A DNA stretch of 64,000 nucleotides from Lacticaseibacillus absianus. GTDB lineage: Bacteria > Bacillota > Bacilli > Lactobacillales > Lactobacillaceae. Shown in pieces: positions 37,550-46,101 of the stretch (position 1 is its first letter; each line of letters starts with the position of its first letter). The notes under the pieces were generated by a model that saw only the letters and a program-made list of their open reading frames with translations, was not told the DNA's origin and ran no database searches. The position numbers and the translations under genes are program-made. Location of the stretch: positions 886,522-950,521 of the forward strand of contig NZ_JABEKX010000001.1 of assembly GCF_013407595.1 (NCBI RefSeq), in the 5' to 3' direction.

Positions 37550-38533
37550 TTAATTATCGGGATAAGGTGTTGATACAACGGTGAAGTTACCGTCGCCCAT
37601 GGATACTTCCAGCTCCCCATCACTGTTGACGCGATAAATACAATCCCGTTTCATAATACTGGGATCGCCTGTCATTGGTGTGTAGACCCGGACAACTGCA
37701 TAACCATCTTCAAATGCTGGTTGTAATTCAACTTTTATCTTATCAAGTCGCCAACCATTATCTGCCAAAGCAGCGCGCACCCAGTCCAGCAACTGACTCT
37801 GCGTTAAATTCTTCATATCAACGGTTCCGCTTGAACTGGTATCACTGGTGTCGTCCGTATCATCGTCTGTGTCATCTGTATTAGCCGACGGGTTGTTGTC
37901 GCTGCTGCTTGAAGATGACGCAGAATTAGTCTGCTTCGGAGCATTCATTTCGATCAGTTTTTTATCCTTCAAGTTGTTCGAGGTCACGCCACCAGACTCA
38001 AAACAGTTGTAGGAATATGCCAGCGGGTGTTGCAAACTTAAATAGACAAAGATACCCGGACCGACCAACGATTGTCCGCCGACTTTTGTAAAAAGACTAT
38101 GGATTGTTGTTTTGCCTCCGGAATCAAGCTGAATCTTTCCGCTTTTGGCACTTTTTTTATTCTCTGGCCAATCGCGTGCAACCAATAGAAATTTTGATTT
38201 ATCAAAAATGATGGGTGTGGAGGAATCGTTTTCAACAGTCATGGTAATGATATAGATTACTCCAACCTTGAGACCTGTTGTGTCGTCCTCCTCGGCCTTA
38301 AATGAGAAATGAATATTCCGAGTGATTTCGGCAGAGGCATCGCTATATGCGATGGCCTTAGGCTGATTAGACGACTTCTTTACTGAGGACGCTTTGCTGG
38401 CAATGTGGTGCCCCCGTGCTGACGTTCCTGCAGCAAATGGATTTTTTCCGACGAATTGGCCCGGCAGATCACAACCAGAAAGTACGATCAGTCCTAGGAA
38501 ACACAGACAGATTAAGCGTATGAACCGTTTCAT
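37550..38533 (-). CDS. Lipoprotein, paralogue of the one at 32421
   Basis: 327-residue lipoprotein with signal MKRFIRLICLCFLGLIVLSG and lipid Cys at residue 21. The central domain matches the lipoprotein at the other end of the cluster. After a Ser/Asp/Thr-rich spacer, the C-terminal domain (about 240-327: LTQSQLLDWVRAALADNGW) is different from its paralogue. Its ATG overlaps the stop of the upstream zinc-ribbon gene (ATGA), marking translational coupling. Function unknown. Confidence 0.78.
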   Translation of the reverse strand: MKRFIRLICLCFLGLIVLSGCDLPGQFVGKNPFAAGTSARGHHIASKASSVKKSSNQPKAIAYSDASAEITRNIHFSFKAEEDDTTGLKVGVIYIITMTVENDSSTPIIFDKSKFLLVARDWPENKKSAKSGKIQLDSGGKTTIHSLFTKVGGQSLVGPGIFVYLSLQHPLAYSYNCFESGGVTSNNLKDKKLIEMNAPKQTNSASSSSSSDNNPSANTDDTDDDTDDTSDTSSSGTVDMKNLTQSQLLDWVRAALADNGWRLDKIKVELQPAFEDGYAVVRVYTPMTGDPSIMKRDCIYRVNSDGELEVSMGDGNFTVVSTPYPDN

Positions 38534-39255
38534 AAAGTCATCCCCCCAGTCACAAAGACGGCAATCGCGTAAGCAACGTTGACGGTACCGCCAATTAGGC
38601 CCATAACCGCCATGACTTTGGACAGGCGGTGGACCTTTGTCACTAATGCCCAGATGCTAAAAATGATTGCCAGAACACCAACGACTCCCCAGAGGTTGAT
38701 GAACCAGCAGCCGAGACCAAAGATATAGCCGAACAAAGCCAAAAAGCTGAAGCGTCTTTCATGAACAGATGCATCGGCATCATTCGCACTGTTGTCTGGG
38801 ATGGTTGCATCTTCGGCAACTGGCATAGGTTCAGCAGCTAGTGCGTCGATATTGGGATCAGATGTCTCATTCTCGGACGTTGATTCTTCGGACTGTACGT
38901 CTTCCTGAACGGCCCTTTCTGACTCGTCCGGTTCTGCTGTGGTCTGTTCTTCGTGAACGGGCGCATCCTCGTCTTTCGGCTCCGGAGCGGCCGACGATTC
39001 CTCAGCATCACTCGGGGTGACACCTTCTGATTCTGGCTGTTCAGGTAAGGCCTGCTTTTTCTCTTGTTCATTTTTAGTAACTGAATCAGATGCTTCTTTC
39101 TTCGGCCCGGCAACTGGCGCCTCGGGCGTCGCCACATTGTTTTCGGGCATATAATCAGCCAGGCGCACGCCGCACTGGTCACAAAACTGCTGTCCTGGTT
39201 CAACCGGTGCGCTGCAGTTGGGACAGAACACTATCTGTTGTTGATCACTCGCCAT
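38530..39255 (-). CDS. Zinc-ribbon membrane protein with long acidic linker
   Basis: 241 residues. Zinc ribbon Cys 11, 14, 25, 28 (FCPNCS...FCDQCGVRL), a very acidic Glu/Asp/Ser/Pro linker (about 30-165), then two to three membrane helices (about 168-238) like DUF4190-type proteins. ATG 39255 is chosen over an earlier in-frame ATG because GGGGAGG lies 8 bases upstream. It is the first gene of the minus-strand cluster, so the operon promoter should lie at about 39256-39330. Confidence 0.77.
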   Translation of the reverse strand: MASDQQQIVFCPNCSAPVEPGQQFCDQCGVRLADYMPENNVATPEAPVAGPKKEASDSVTKNEQEKKQALPEQPESEGVTPSDAEESSAAPEPKDEDAPVHEEQTTAEPDESERAVQEDVQSEESTSENETSDPNIDALAAEPMPVAEDATIPDNSANDADASVHERRFSFLALFGYIFGLGCWFINLWGVVGVLAIIFSIWALVTKVHRLSKVMAVMGLIGGTVNVAYAIAVFVTGGMTL

Positions 39256-39399
39256 GATCGCAACCTCCCCATTAATGTATCTATAGTAGCACATCTTCAG
39301 TAGCTAATGCTCAAAATTGTGAATATGCAACGCCACCACAAAGAAGCCCCCCAATGACCCTCATCAATGCAGGACTCGTTGAAACACAGCGGATGGAAA

Positions 39400-39630
39400 T
39401 TAATAGTTCAAGTTGGCGACATTTTGATCTGGAATTTCTTGAAACTCGTCCTCCAGATACCGAAGACCATACTTTTGCTGGGCGTAAGTGACATCGTTGT
39501 CTGTCAGCTTTCTATTCCAGTCTTTGTAGGGCGGCTCAATGTAATACTCGACGGCGGCTAACTTGCGCCAGCCTTTTTTGGCAAATCGACAGGGAATAAA
39601 TTGCTTAGTACACTTAATTTTTCAAAATCA
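39400..39630 (-). pseudogene. Unrecognised minus-strand fragment
   Basis: A minus frame of about 75 codons ends at 39400 (FAKKGWRKLAAVEYYIEPPY ... VANLNY) without a credible start codon. The composition looks coding, but the family is not recognised. It may be a transposase or phage-gene remnant. Nothing else was found in 39256-39600. Confidence 0.35.
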
Positions 39631-39792
39631 TTTCAAGAACCAACAGCGACTGAGCCGGTGACGTCACTAACTCATAATCTTGAGACAGATTTAAAGATTG
39701 AGAAGAAGATTGATAGATTATCCGACATGGTTGAAGCCGGGTTAGCGATGTTTGATATTATCTTAACGGGAATTGTAAATGAGAAAAATTAA
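39601..39792 (+). pseudogene. Small protein upstream of the AAA+ remnant, probably 5'-truncated
   Basis: 63 codons opening with TTG and no clear ribosome site, ending FDIILTGIVNEKN. The C-terminal part is helical (LKIEKKIDRLSDMVEAGLAM). Its stop overlaps the ATPase start by 14 bases, so they were partners. Family unknown. Confidence 0.4.
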
Positions 39793-40919
39793 ATTAGTAA
39801 TTGGCCCGCGGAGTTTCTTTGACAAACAAATAACTATGCCTGATCTGATAGCACTAGAGACATATGTCACGTTCTATGATCAGACTAATCACAACGTAAT
39901 CGAGGCCGCAGATGAAGATAAGTTTAGACAAAAGCTATCGGGTAAGACTCTCTATGGAACTTCTGAGTCTTTTGCAGCAATAACTCAGTCAGGAATTGAA
40001 ACTTTATCAGAGAGTTTACGATTGGCAGTGGAATTTGCAGAAAACATTGTTCTTCAGAATCCACCGAGAGTCGTCGTCCATCAATTAATGGCATCTTATC
40101 CAGATAAAACAGAGGTATTGAAAAATAAATTTTTGGAAATCTCTAAAGATGACATCAAGGAATTCTATGAAAAATTTCCCGAGAATATATATTCACAAAG
40201 GAATGCATTGCAGACTTTATTCACTGTACTAACTGAATATCAGCATCGTAGCAATCACCATATACCGCTTGTTCTGATGTTTTATGGGCCCTCTGGAGTT
40301 GGAAAAACCGAAGCAGCGAATCTGTTGGGTGAAATACTGAGTGGCACGTTGTCACGGCAACAGTTGTCAATGTTCCAGAATCCATCGGCAGCAGATTATT
40401 TATTTGGCGCCGAACATAGTCAACGTAGTTTTGCGTGGGACCTTGCGAATCGGGAATCCAACGTAATTTTGCTTGATGAATTTGATAAACTGGGAAATTT
40501 GATAAAGTAAGCTCAGGATTTTAGAATGCATTCTATCAATTGTTTGATGAGGGTGTTTTTGAGGACAGAAATTATCACGTCGAGACGGAGAATCTGATTA
40601 TTAAGGGATTATTATTTGTACAGCAAACTTTGAAAACATTGAGCAAATTAGACAGACGCTCGGTGATGCAATGTTTTACCGCTTTGATGCATTTATTGAA
40701 TTTACCTCATTGAATTCGGATGCATTCAATCGAATTGTGCACGATATCGTAACTGAGATATGGGGTGAGCTTAGTCAAGCAGAACAATCAATTTTCAAGA
40801 CTAAATCTGATTTAGTAAATCTGTTCAAACAAGATATTCCATATTTCCAGAACTATCGACACGCAAAAAAACTCATGCGCCAGTTCGTGTACGAAAGGGT
40901 GGCATTGCATTCGCTTTAG
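39779..40919 (+). pseudogene. AAA+ ATPase (ClpA/B-like core), broken
   Basis: An N-terminal region of about 165 residues leads to an AAA+ module with Walker A FYGPSGVGKTEAANLLGE and Walker B VILLDEFDKL. Right after Walker B, at 40495-40530, a short duplication of TTTGATAAA and a stop break the frame; a second insertion-like repeat (GATTATT) near 40600 breaks it again. The remaining sequence (FYRFDAFIEFT, sensor 2 region) continues to 40919. The intact protein would be about 370 residues. Unknown system; low GC like many defence genes. Confidence 0.72.
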
Positions 40920-41096
40920 ATGGGGAGTTCTATGATAGTGTAAGCGTTGGTTTATTTCATCTTGAGGTCCATATTATTGCTTTTATTGGCAATGATATGG
41001 GCTTTTTTTGATGGGAGAGAATTAATTTCGAGTTAACTGGAAGTCTTGTGGGATTATGATCCTCTATATTAAAAGCACGTTACAGTTCGAATTTTT

Positions 41097-41292
41097 GTTT
41101 CAAAACGCGTCCTACAAACCGTCTGTATATGGTGAGAGCGAAAGTTCTCATAGACCTTCCGGAAGGGTCTTGCAACGCAGCGCCGCCGCGCGCGGCGTGC
41201 AGCGCGAAAGCCGCTAGTGCGAGCGGCGGCGGTCGGCGTTAGCCGGCCGCCACAAGCCCCCGGTCTCTAATAGGGGGGCAAATATTAGAGAC
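41097..41292 (+). other. Putative oriT / double-strand origin 1 (upstream of mobT)
   Basis: GCCCCC (41256-41261) pairs with GGGGGC (41274-41279) around a loop GGTCTCTAATAG, and GTCTCTAATA (41263-41272) pairs perfectly with TATTAGAGAC (41283-41292). CTCTAATAG is the nick-site motif of pT181-type rolling-circle plasmids, whose Rep_trans initiators are related to MobT. The block sits 97 bp before a Rep_trans gene. A diverged copy with a changed but still paired stem is at 52083-52206. Further GC-rich stems lie at 41180-41250. The rest of 40920-41388 shows no gene. Confidence 0.72.
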
Positions 41293-41388
41293 AAAATACA
41301 CGTAAGTAGGACGAAAGCGCCGGTGGCAAGCCACTTTGCGTAAGCAGAAAGAAGGCTTTGCTGTCAGGTCGCTTCGAAAGGAGCTAAC

Positions 41389-42669
41389 ATGCTGAAAGAT
41401 TTGAACTTAGTCGGCGGGATGACGAATACCGACTGGCTAAACCAGTTTCATGATGAGATGCGCACGCACAAGATCACTCAGGGCCAATTAGCGAAGACGG
41501 CTGATTACAGTCGATCGCATTTGAACCAGCTGCTGACGGGAAACAAGCCGATTAACCAACAAGCGCGGTTGCGATTGACGTTGGCACTGCGGTCGTTGAC
41601 CGGCCAGAACAACGTTGACGTCTGTATTGATTACTTGGGCGTTACCTTCAAGTCGCACGACTATGAAGAACTGGTGACCGAACTGTTCCAGATTAACCTG
41701 AATCACTTTAATCTCAAAGAAGGGGCGCGATACGGGTACGCGGCGACCTTCAAATGTGGTGAAATCGATGTGTTGCTGTCGCCGTATCAAGATGTGAATG
41801 CAGACGGTTATGATCCAAGCGAAGACAGTGGCACAATGATTGAACTGAAGGGCCAAGGCTGCCGCTATGTTGAATCGTATTTGCGCCAGCAGAATCGCAC
41901 CTGGTACGACTTCCTAGAGACGTGCATTGCGCTTGACGGTCATTTCACCCGAGTTGACCTCGCCATCAATGATCGCAATGGCTTGCTTGACGTACCAACC
42001 TTGATTGAGAAGTGTGACCGTGATGAATTCACCTCACGTTTTCATGGTTTCCGAGATAATCGCACCAAGCAGTGGAAGGTATCGGGCAGAACCTTGTATC
42101 TGGGGTCGCCGCAAAGTGAAGTGTACTTCTGTATTTACGACAAGGCTTTTGAGCAACACCAGAAGCACCCTGAGATTGCGATTGAAGATCAGCCGATACG
42201 GACACGCTTTGAAGTCCGGTTACGTCGCAAACGCGCCGCTGCGGCAATTAAGAATTTGTTGGCAGAGCATGATCCAGAGAAAGTTGTGTTCGGCATCATC
42301 AATCGCTACCTGCGTTTTTTGACGCCGAGTCACAAAGCGAAGAGTCAGTGGGCGACAGATCCGCGCTGGGATGCTTTCATCGGCAATTATCGCGACAAGC
42401 TGCGACTTTCTACCAATCCTGAACCATTGAGTTACGCGCACATTACCCGTTGGCTCAAGAAGCAGGTCGCGCCGTCGCTGAAGATGTTGCAGCTGATTGA
42501 TCAGTACAATGGCACTACTGAGCTGAAGGCGATTATTGACGGCGGCAAGTTGACGCAACGCCACTGGGACTTGATTCACCACTATCAGCATCACCGCAAC
42601 GGCGTTTTGACGGATTCAGAACCGAGTGAGACATCAAAAAAGAGCGACTATGCCGACCAAAGCAAGTAG
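41389..42669 (+). CDS. MobT/Rep_trans relaxase-initiator with XRE domain
   Basis: 426 residues. An N-terminal XRE-type HTH (about 15-75, ITQGQLAKTADYSRSHLNQL) is followed by a Rep_trans (PF02486-type) domain as in Tn916 Orf20/ICEBs1 NicK (MobT) proteins: RVDLAINDRNG with metal-binding Asp and RYLRFL with a candidate nicking Tyr. It should nick the hairpin site upstream and start rolling-circle transfer or replication. Start ATG behind AAAGGAG. It is followed by DUF3173 and integrase genes, the usual right-end order of guaA- and tRNA-targeted IMEs. No FtsK-like coupling or VirB4 gene is present. Confidence 0.85.
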   Translation: MLKDLNLVGGMTNTDWLNQFHDEMRTHKITQGQLAKTADYSRSHLNQLLTGNKPINQQARLRLTLALRSLTGQNNVDVCIDYLGVTFKSHDYEELVTELFQINLNHFNLKEGARYGYAATFKCGEIDVLLSPYQDVNADGYDPSEDSGTMIELKGQGCRYVESYLRQQNRTWYDFLETCIALDGHFTRVDLAINDRNGLLDVPTLIEKCDRDEFTSRFHGFRDNRTKQWKVSGRTLYLGSPQSEVYFCIYDKAFEQHQKHPEIAIEDQPIRTRFEVRLRRKRAAAAIKNLLAEHDPEKVVFGIINRYLRFLTPSHKAKSQWATDPRWDAFIGNYRDKLRLSTNPEPLSYAHITRWLKKQVAPSLKMLQLIDQYNGTTELKAIIDGGKLTQRHWDLIHHYQHHRNGVLTDSEPSETSKKSDYADQSK

Positions 42670-42746
42670 TCACCCTTCACAGATAAGATTTGGGTCCTAT
42701 CTGGTTTGATTATCTCACTTCAATCAATGAGAAGGAAGTGACGTAA

Positions 42747-42953
42747 TTGGATAAGAGTTTTGTCTGCTATCAAGATCTGATGGCATTAGGTTTTAAGCAG
42801 CACACCGCGCGCGATATTATTAGACAAGCGAAGCAAAGGATGGTACAAAAGGGTTATCCCTTGTATCTCAACCGAAACTTAGGGCGCGTGCCGCGTTCTG
42901 TCGTTGAGTCCATTCTCGGATCACCGATGAATGGAGCTGTTGAGAATGAGTAA
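42747..42953 (+). CDS. DUF3173-family excisionase-like protein
   Basis: 68 residues of the small DUF3173 family (YQDLMALGFKQHTARDIIRQ), a winged-helix-like protein almost always found just upstream of tyrosine integrases in Gram-positive elements, thought to direct excision. Start is TTG 42747 with GAAGGAAG upstream. It overlaps the integrase start by 8 bases (ATGAGTAA). Confidence 0.85.
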   Translation: MDKSFVCYQDLMALGFKQHTARDIIRQAKQRMVQKGYPLYLNRNLGRVPRSVVESILGSPMNGAVENE

Positions 42954-44220
42954 AACCAAATATCCAGGCGTATTCATAGACGCCAAAGGTAACTTCTACT
43001 ATGAAACCGAGTTAGGCACCGACAAGATGAGTGGCAAGCGCGTCCGCAAGAAAGGGCGGAAGGACAGTCAAGGAATGCCGTTCAGTACCGCGTTTGCTGC
43101 AAATAAGGAACTCACGCGGGTGAAGCGTGAATATCATGAGGCGCATGGGTTTACGAACTTCCGCATGACCTATCGCCAGTTCATGAAAGATGCGTATATC
43201 CCAGCGTATAAAACCGACGTGGAGGAAAGTACCTTTGCCGTCCGTAATCGTAGCTTTGATATCTGTATCGCACGGTTTGGCGATCAGTTGTTGCGTGACA
43301 TCGATATCACCGACGTGCAGAACTTCCGCACGTGGCTGCTCACGGATGAGAAGGACGGCGGTGCGGGCTACTCGCAAGGCTATGCTGGATTGGTGTTCGG
43401 CTGCTTCCGCAAGTCCCTTGATCATGCGGTGCAGATGCAGTATCTGTCCAGCAATGTGTCGAAGCGGGTCAAGGCGATCCCTAAGGCCAAAAGCAGCGTG
43501 CCGTTCTGGACGAAAGCTGAGTTTGAACAAGTTATTGCTCAGATCTGCATTGATGACATCTACGGGCACCTGAACTTCGTGATGTTGTGGCTGTACTTCC
43601 TGACTGGCGTGCGGGTCAACGAAGGCACGGCGCTGTGGTGGCGGGATGTTGATCTCGCCAAGAAGCAGCTACACGTTGACCACATGCTGGTGATGAAGAG
43701 CCGCCATGACTGGGAACGCCACGACTACACGAAGACGGACAGTGGCAAGCGCATCTTGACGCTTGATGATGATACCGTGGCAATTCTACGGCGCTGGCGT
43801 GAGGTACAGACGAGTTTCGGTCTGGGTGGGGTTGATGACTTCATCATGACCTACGATGGCCTGCCGATGACTAAGTCCACGATTTCACGGATTATCCACC
43901 GCTACGCCAAGTTGGCGCAGGTGCATCCAGTCGAAGGCAAAGGGCTACGCCACAGTCACGCGTCATATCTCATCAATGAGTTTAACGTCTCCGTACTGGT
44001 ATTGTCTAAGCGTTTAGGGCATTCGTCACCTGAGATCACGCTCAAGCACTACTCACACTTGTGGGGTGGGCTGGATGCAGATATCGCCGAACAGATCGCA
44101 GGCAACATCACGATCAAGACGGCGGGCCAGAATCAGGTGCGATTCGTGGGAAATCAGGCGGTGAAGTACGATCAATTAAGCCCCGCCAAACTCCCCGCCA
44201 AAGCGGCAGTTGAAGCATAG
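42946..44220 (+). CDS. int: Tyrosine integrase of the guaA element
   Basis: 424-residue site-specific recombinase with an N-terminal arm-binding region, a SAM-like core-binding domain (about 65-170) and a catalytic domain with Arg in TGVRVNEGTALWW, His-x-x-Arg region LRHSHASYLI and nucleophile Tyr in KHYSHLWGG. ATG 42946 is chosen because the conserved MSKTKYPGVF begins there. It ends 43 bp before the core repeat at 44264, and CCCCGCCAA arm-like repeats overlap its 3' end. It should recombine guaA attB with the element. Confidence 0.93.
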   Translation: MSKTKYPGVFIDAKGNFYYETELGTDKMSGKRVRKKGRKDSQGMPFSTAFAANKELTRVKREYHEAHGFTNFRMTYRQFMKDAYIPAYKTDVEESTFAVRNRSFDICIARFGDQLLRDIDITDVQNFRTWLLTDEKDGGAGYSQGYAGLVFGCFRKSLDHAVQMQYLSSNVSKRVKAIPKAKSSVPFWTKAEFEQVIAQICIDDIYGHLNFVMLWLYFLTGVRVNEGTALWWRDVDLAKKQLHVDHMLVMKSRHDWERHDYTKTDSGKRILTLDDDTVAILRRWREVQTSFGLGGVDDFIMTYDGLPMTKSTISRIIHRYAKLAQVHPVEGKGLRHSHASYLINEFNVSVLVLSKRLGHSSPEITLKHYSHLWGGLDADIAEQIAGNITIKTAGQNQVRFVGNQAVKYDQLSPAKLPAKAAVEA

Positions 44221-44263
44221 AAAGCTAGTGATGACGCGGGTTAATACCGCTGAAGACACGCTC

Positions 44264-44276
44264 GAATGGGAATAAA
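44264..44276 (+). other. Second guaA att core (right end of element 1, left end of element 2)
   Basis: GAATGGGAATAAA identical to the guaA end. Sequence to its right matches the left end of element 1 at the same spacing: TGATTTAACGGC at +41 and TTCCC-GCCAAA repeats at +99 in both. This is therefore a joint of two tandem elements. 44277-44577 holds this left end, a terminator and no gene. Confidence 0.78.
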
Positions 44277-44390
44277 GAGCAGGTGACACTTGAGATGAAA
44301 AGCCTGATTTAACGGCGTTTTCGATTGAGTGAAACGAGTTGAAATAGGTAGAATTGAAGTGGTTCCCTGCCAAAACCCTGCCAAAAATGA

Positions 44391-44428
44391 AGAGCCAGTC
44401 CGGAGAAATCTGGGCTGGCTCTGTTTTT
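44391..44428 (+). terminator. Terminator in the left end of element 2
   Basis: AGAGCCAG pairs with CTGGCTCT across a 15-base loop and is followed by GTTTTT. Confidence 0.7.
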
Positions 44429-44577
44429 GATTTTAGTCGAACAAACGTTCTCTTGATGGTGAGGCCATGCTATAATCGTTGTGAGAGTGTTTATGCTTTT
44501 CTAGGTAATAGCTGGTAAAATTATGAAGTAATCCATCATTTGAGGTTTAGAGAGAGATTTTGAAATGAGGTCGTTCC

Positions 44578-46101
44578 ATGTTGAGAATGAGAATTGATAT
44601 TGAAAGTCTGAAACTCAAAATTTCAGAATCTAACGAGATGTTCTTTCGACAACTAAGTCGAGAAGAGCAGAAAAAGATTGGACAATTTACGACACCTATG
44701 CCTGTTGCAGAGTATATGGCAGAACGGCTGATTGATGATGCCGACGTTTTGAATAATCAAAGTGTTAAGCTTTTGGATCCAGGGGCGGGTACCGGAGTTC
44801 TGGGTCTCGCTGTGGTTGAGAAACTATTTTCGAAGTATCCGAGTTGCAAAATTGAACTAGTAGCTTATGAGAACGAACCAATAGCACTCCGTGTATTAAA
44901 ATCAAATCTTTCACTTACTGATTCGTGGGCGGATGAATCAGGGCTCAATTTCTCATATGAGATTCGCGAACGTAACTATATCCTCGAAGAAGATGGGCTG
45001 TTAGAGGATAGCGCATTTTCGTTTGAGTCTAACTATGATCTCGTGATTGCGAATCCGCCATACAAGAAACTCTTGAAAGATAGTTTAGAGGCTGATGCAA
45101 TGAGCTTTGTGGTACACGGTGCGCCTAACCTATATGGATTTTTCTGGGTTAAGGCTGCGATTGAGTTACGTCCAAATGCTACATCAGTGTTTATTGTGCC
45201 ACGATCATGGATGAGTGGCGCGTACTTTGAACGTCTTCGTGCCTTTATGTTTTCACAAGGTAGTGTCATCGAACTACATGCGTTTGAAAATCGAAACAAT
45301 GTGTTTGGAAGCACCAAAGTTCTTCAGGAACTAGTAATTGTTGTCTTCCAAAAGAAGCGAGTCGATTTAGTGAAAATTTGGTCACACGACGACATTACCA
45401 CTCTAGAACAAAGTCAATCTATCGTCGTTTCTCGTGATTTAGTTGTTGTTGGCGAGGAGCAGCGAGTTTACTTGATTACTAATGCGACTCAGTTAGCACT
45501 TGCAAAATGGGCTGTTGCTCTACCCAGTACATTCTTAGACTCAGGTCTGAAAATGAAAACCGGACTGACAGTATGTTTTAGAAACCGAGATTTGGTTGAG
45601 GATGAGCCTTCGGATAACAATGTACCCATCTTTTATGCTGACGATTTTGATGGTCATGAGGTTAGACTAAAGCGAGAAAATGGTCAGTATCTATCCAAGA
45701 AGCGCGCGGGTTTTCTTCAAGACAACGTAGATTACATTTTTGTTAAGCGTTTCTCTACTAAGGAAGAATCCCGGCGTATTCAAACTGCGTATTACGATGC
45801 AGAGCGCTTCTCGAAAGAAAAACAAATCAGTACAGATAATAAGCTTAATTTCGTGGTTGCAAGCTCCAGTGATTTGTTAAGGGGTGCATTCCTTGTTATG
45901 TCGTCAACGATTTTCGACGAATATTATCGGCTGTTGAGCGGAAATACGCAAGTTAACTCAACGGAGATCAATTCGATGAAATTTCCAGATGCGCATAGTC
46001 TAGCGAGTCTTGGTGAGAAGTATCAAGTTTCCGAACTCACACAAATGACACAAGAAAAAATTGATCAAATAATATTGGCGAACTTTGGGGTAGAAGCTTA
46101 A
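44578..46101 (+). CDS. N6-adenine DNA methyltransferase of a PstI/BsuBI-type system
   Basis: 507-residue modification enzyme. Motif I LLDPGAGTGVLGLA is at about residues 65-78 and the catalytic motif IV IANPPYKK near 156, the gamma-class order of Eco57I-like/M.PstI enzymes. A C-terminal target-recognition region follows. Its stop overlaps the start of the endonuclease gene by one base. Given the partner's family, the site is predicted to be CTGCAG, methylated at adenine; this is inference. Several nearby start codons exist (44578, 44584); AT-rich composition unlike the host. Confidence 0.88.
   Translation: MLRMRIDIESLKLKISESNEMFFRQLSREEQKKIGQFTTPMPVAEYMAERLIDDADVLNNQSVKLLDPGAGTGVLGLAVVEKLFSKYPSCKIELVAYENEPIALRVLKSNLSLTDSWADESGLNFSYEIRERNYILEEDGLLEDSAFSFESNYDLVIANPPYKKLLKDSLEADAMSFVVHGAPNLYGFFWVKAAIELRPNATSVFIVPRSWMSGAYFERLRAFMFSQGSVIELHAFENRNNVFGSTKVLQELVIVVFQKKRVDLVKIWSHDDITTLEQSQSIVVSRDLVVVGEEQRVYLITNATQLALAKWAVALPSTFLDSGLKMKTGLTVCFRNRDLVEDEPSDNNVPIFYADDFDGHEVRLKRENGQYLSKKRAGFLQDNVDYIFVKRFSTKEESRRIQTAYYDAERFSKEKQISTDNKLNFVVASSSDLLRGAFLVMSSTIFDEYYRLLSGNTQVNSTEINSMKFPDAHSLASLGEKYQVSELTQMTQEKIDQIILANFGVEA

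Noticed and set aside
39367-39561. Plus-strand frame of 64 codons
   Set aside because: No ribosome site; shadow of the minus-strand fragment.
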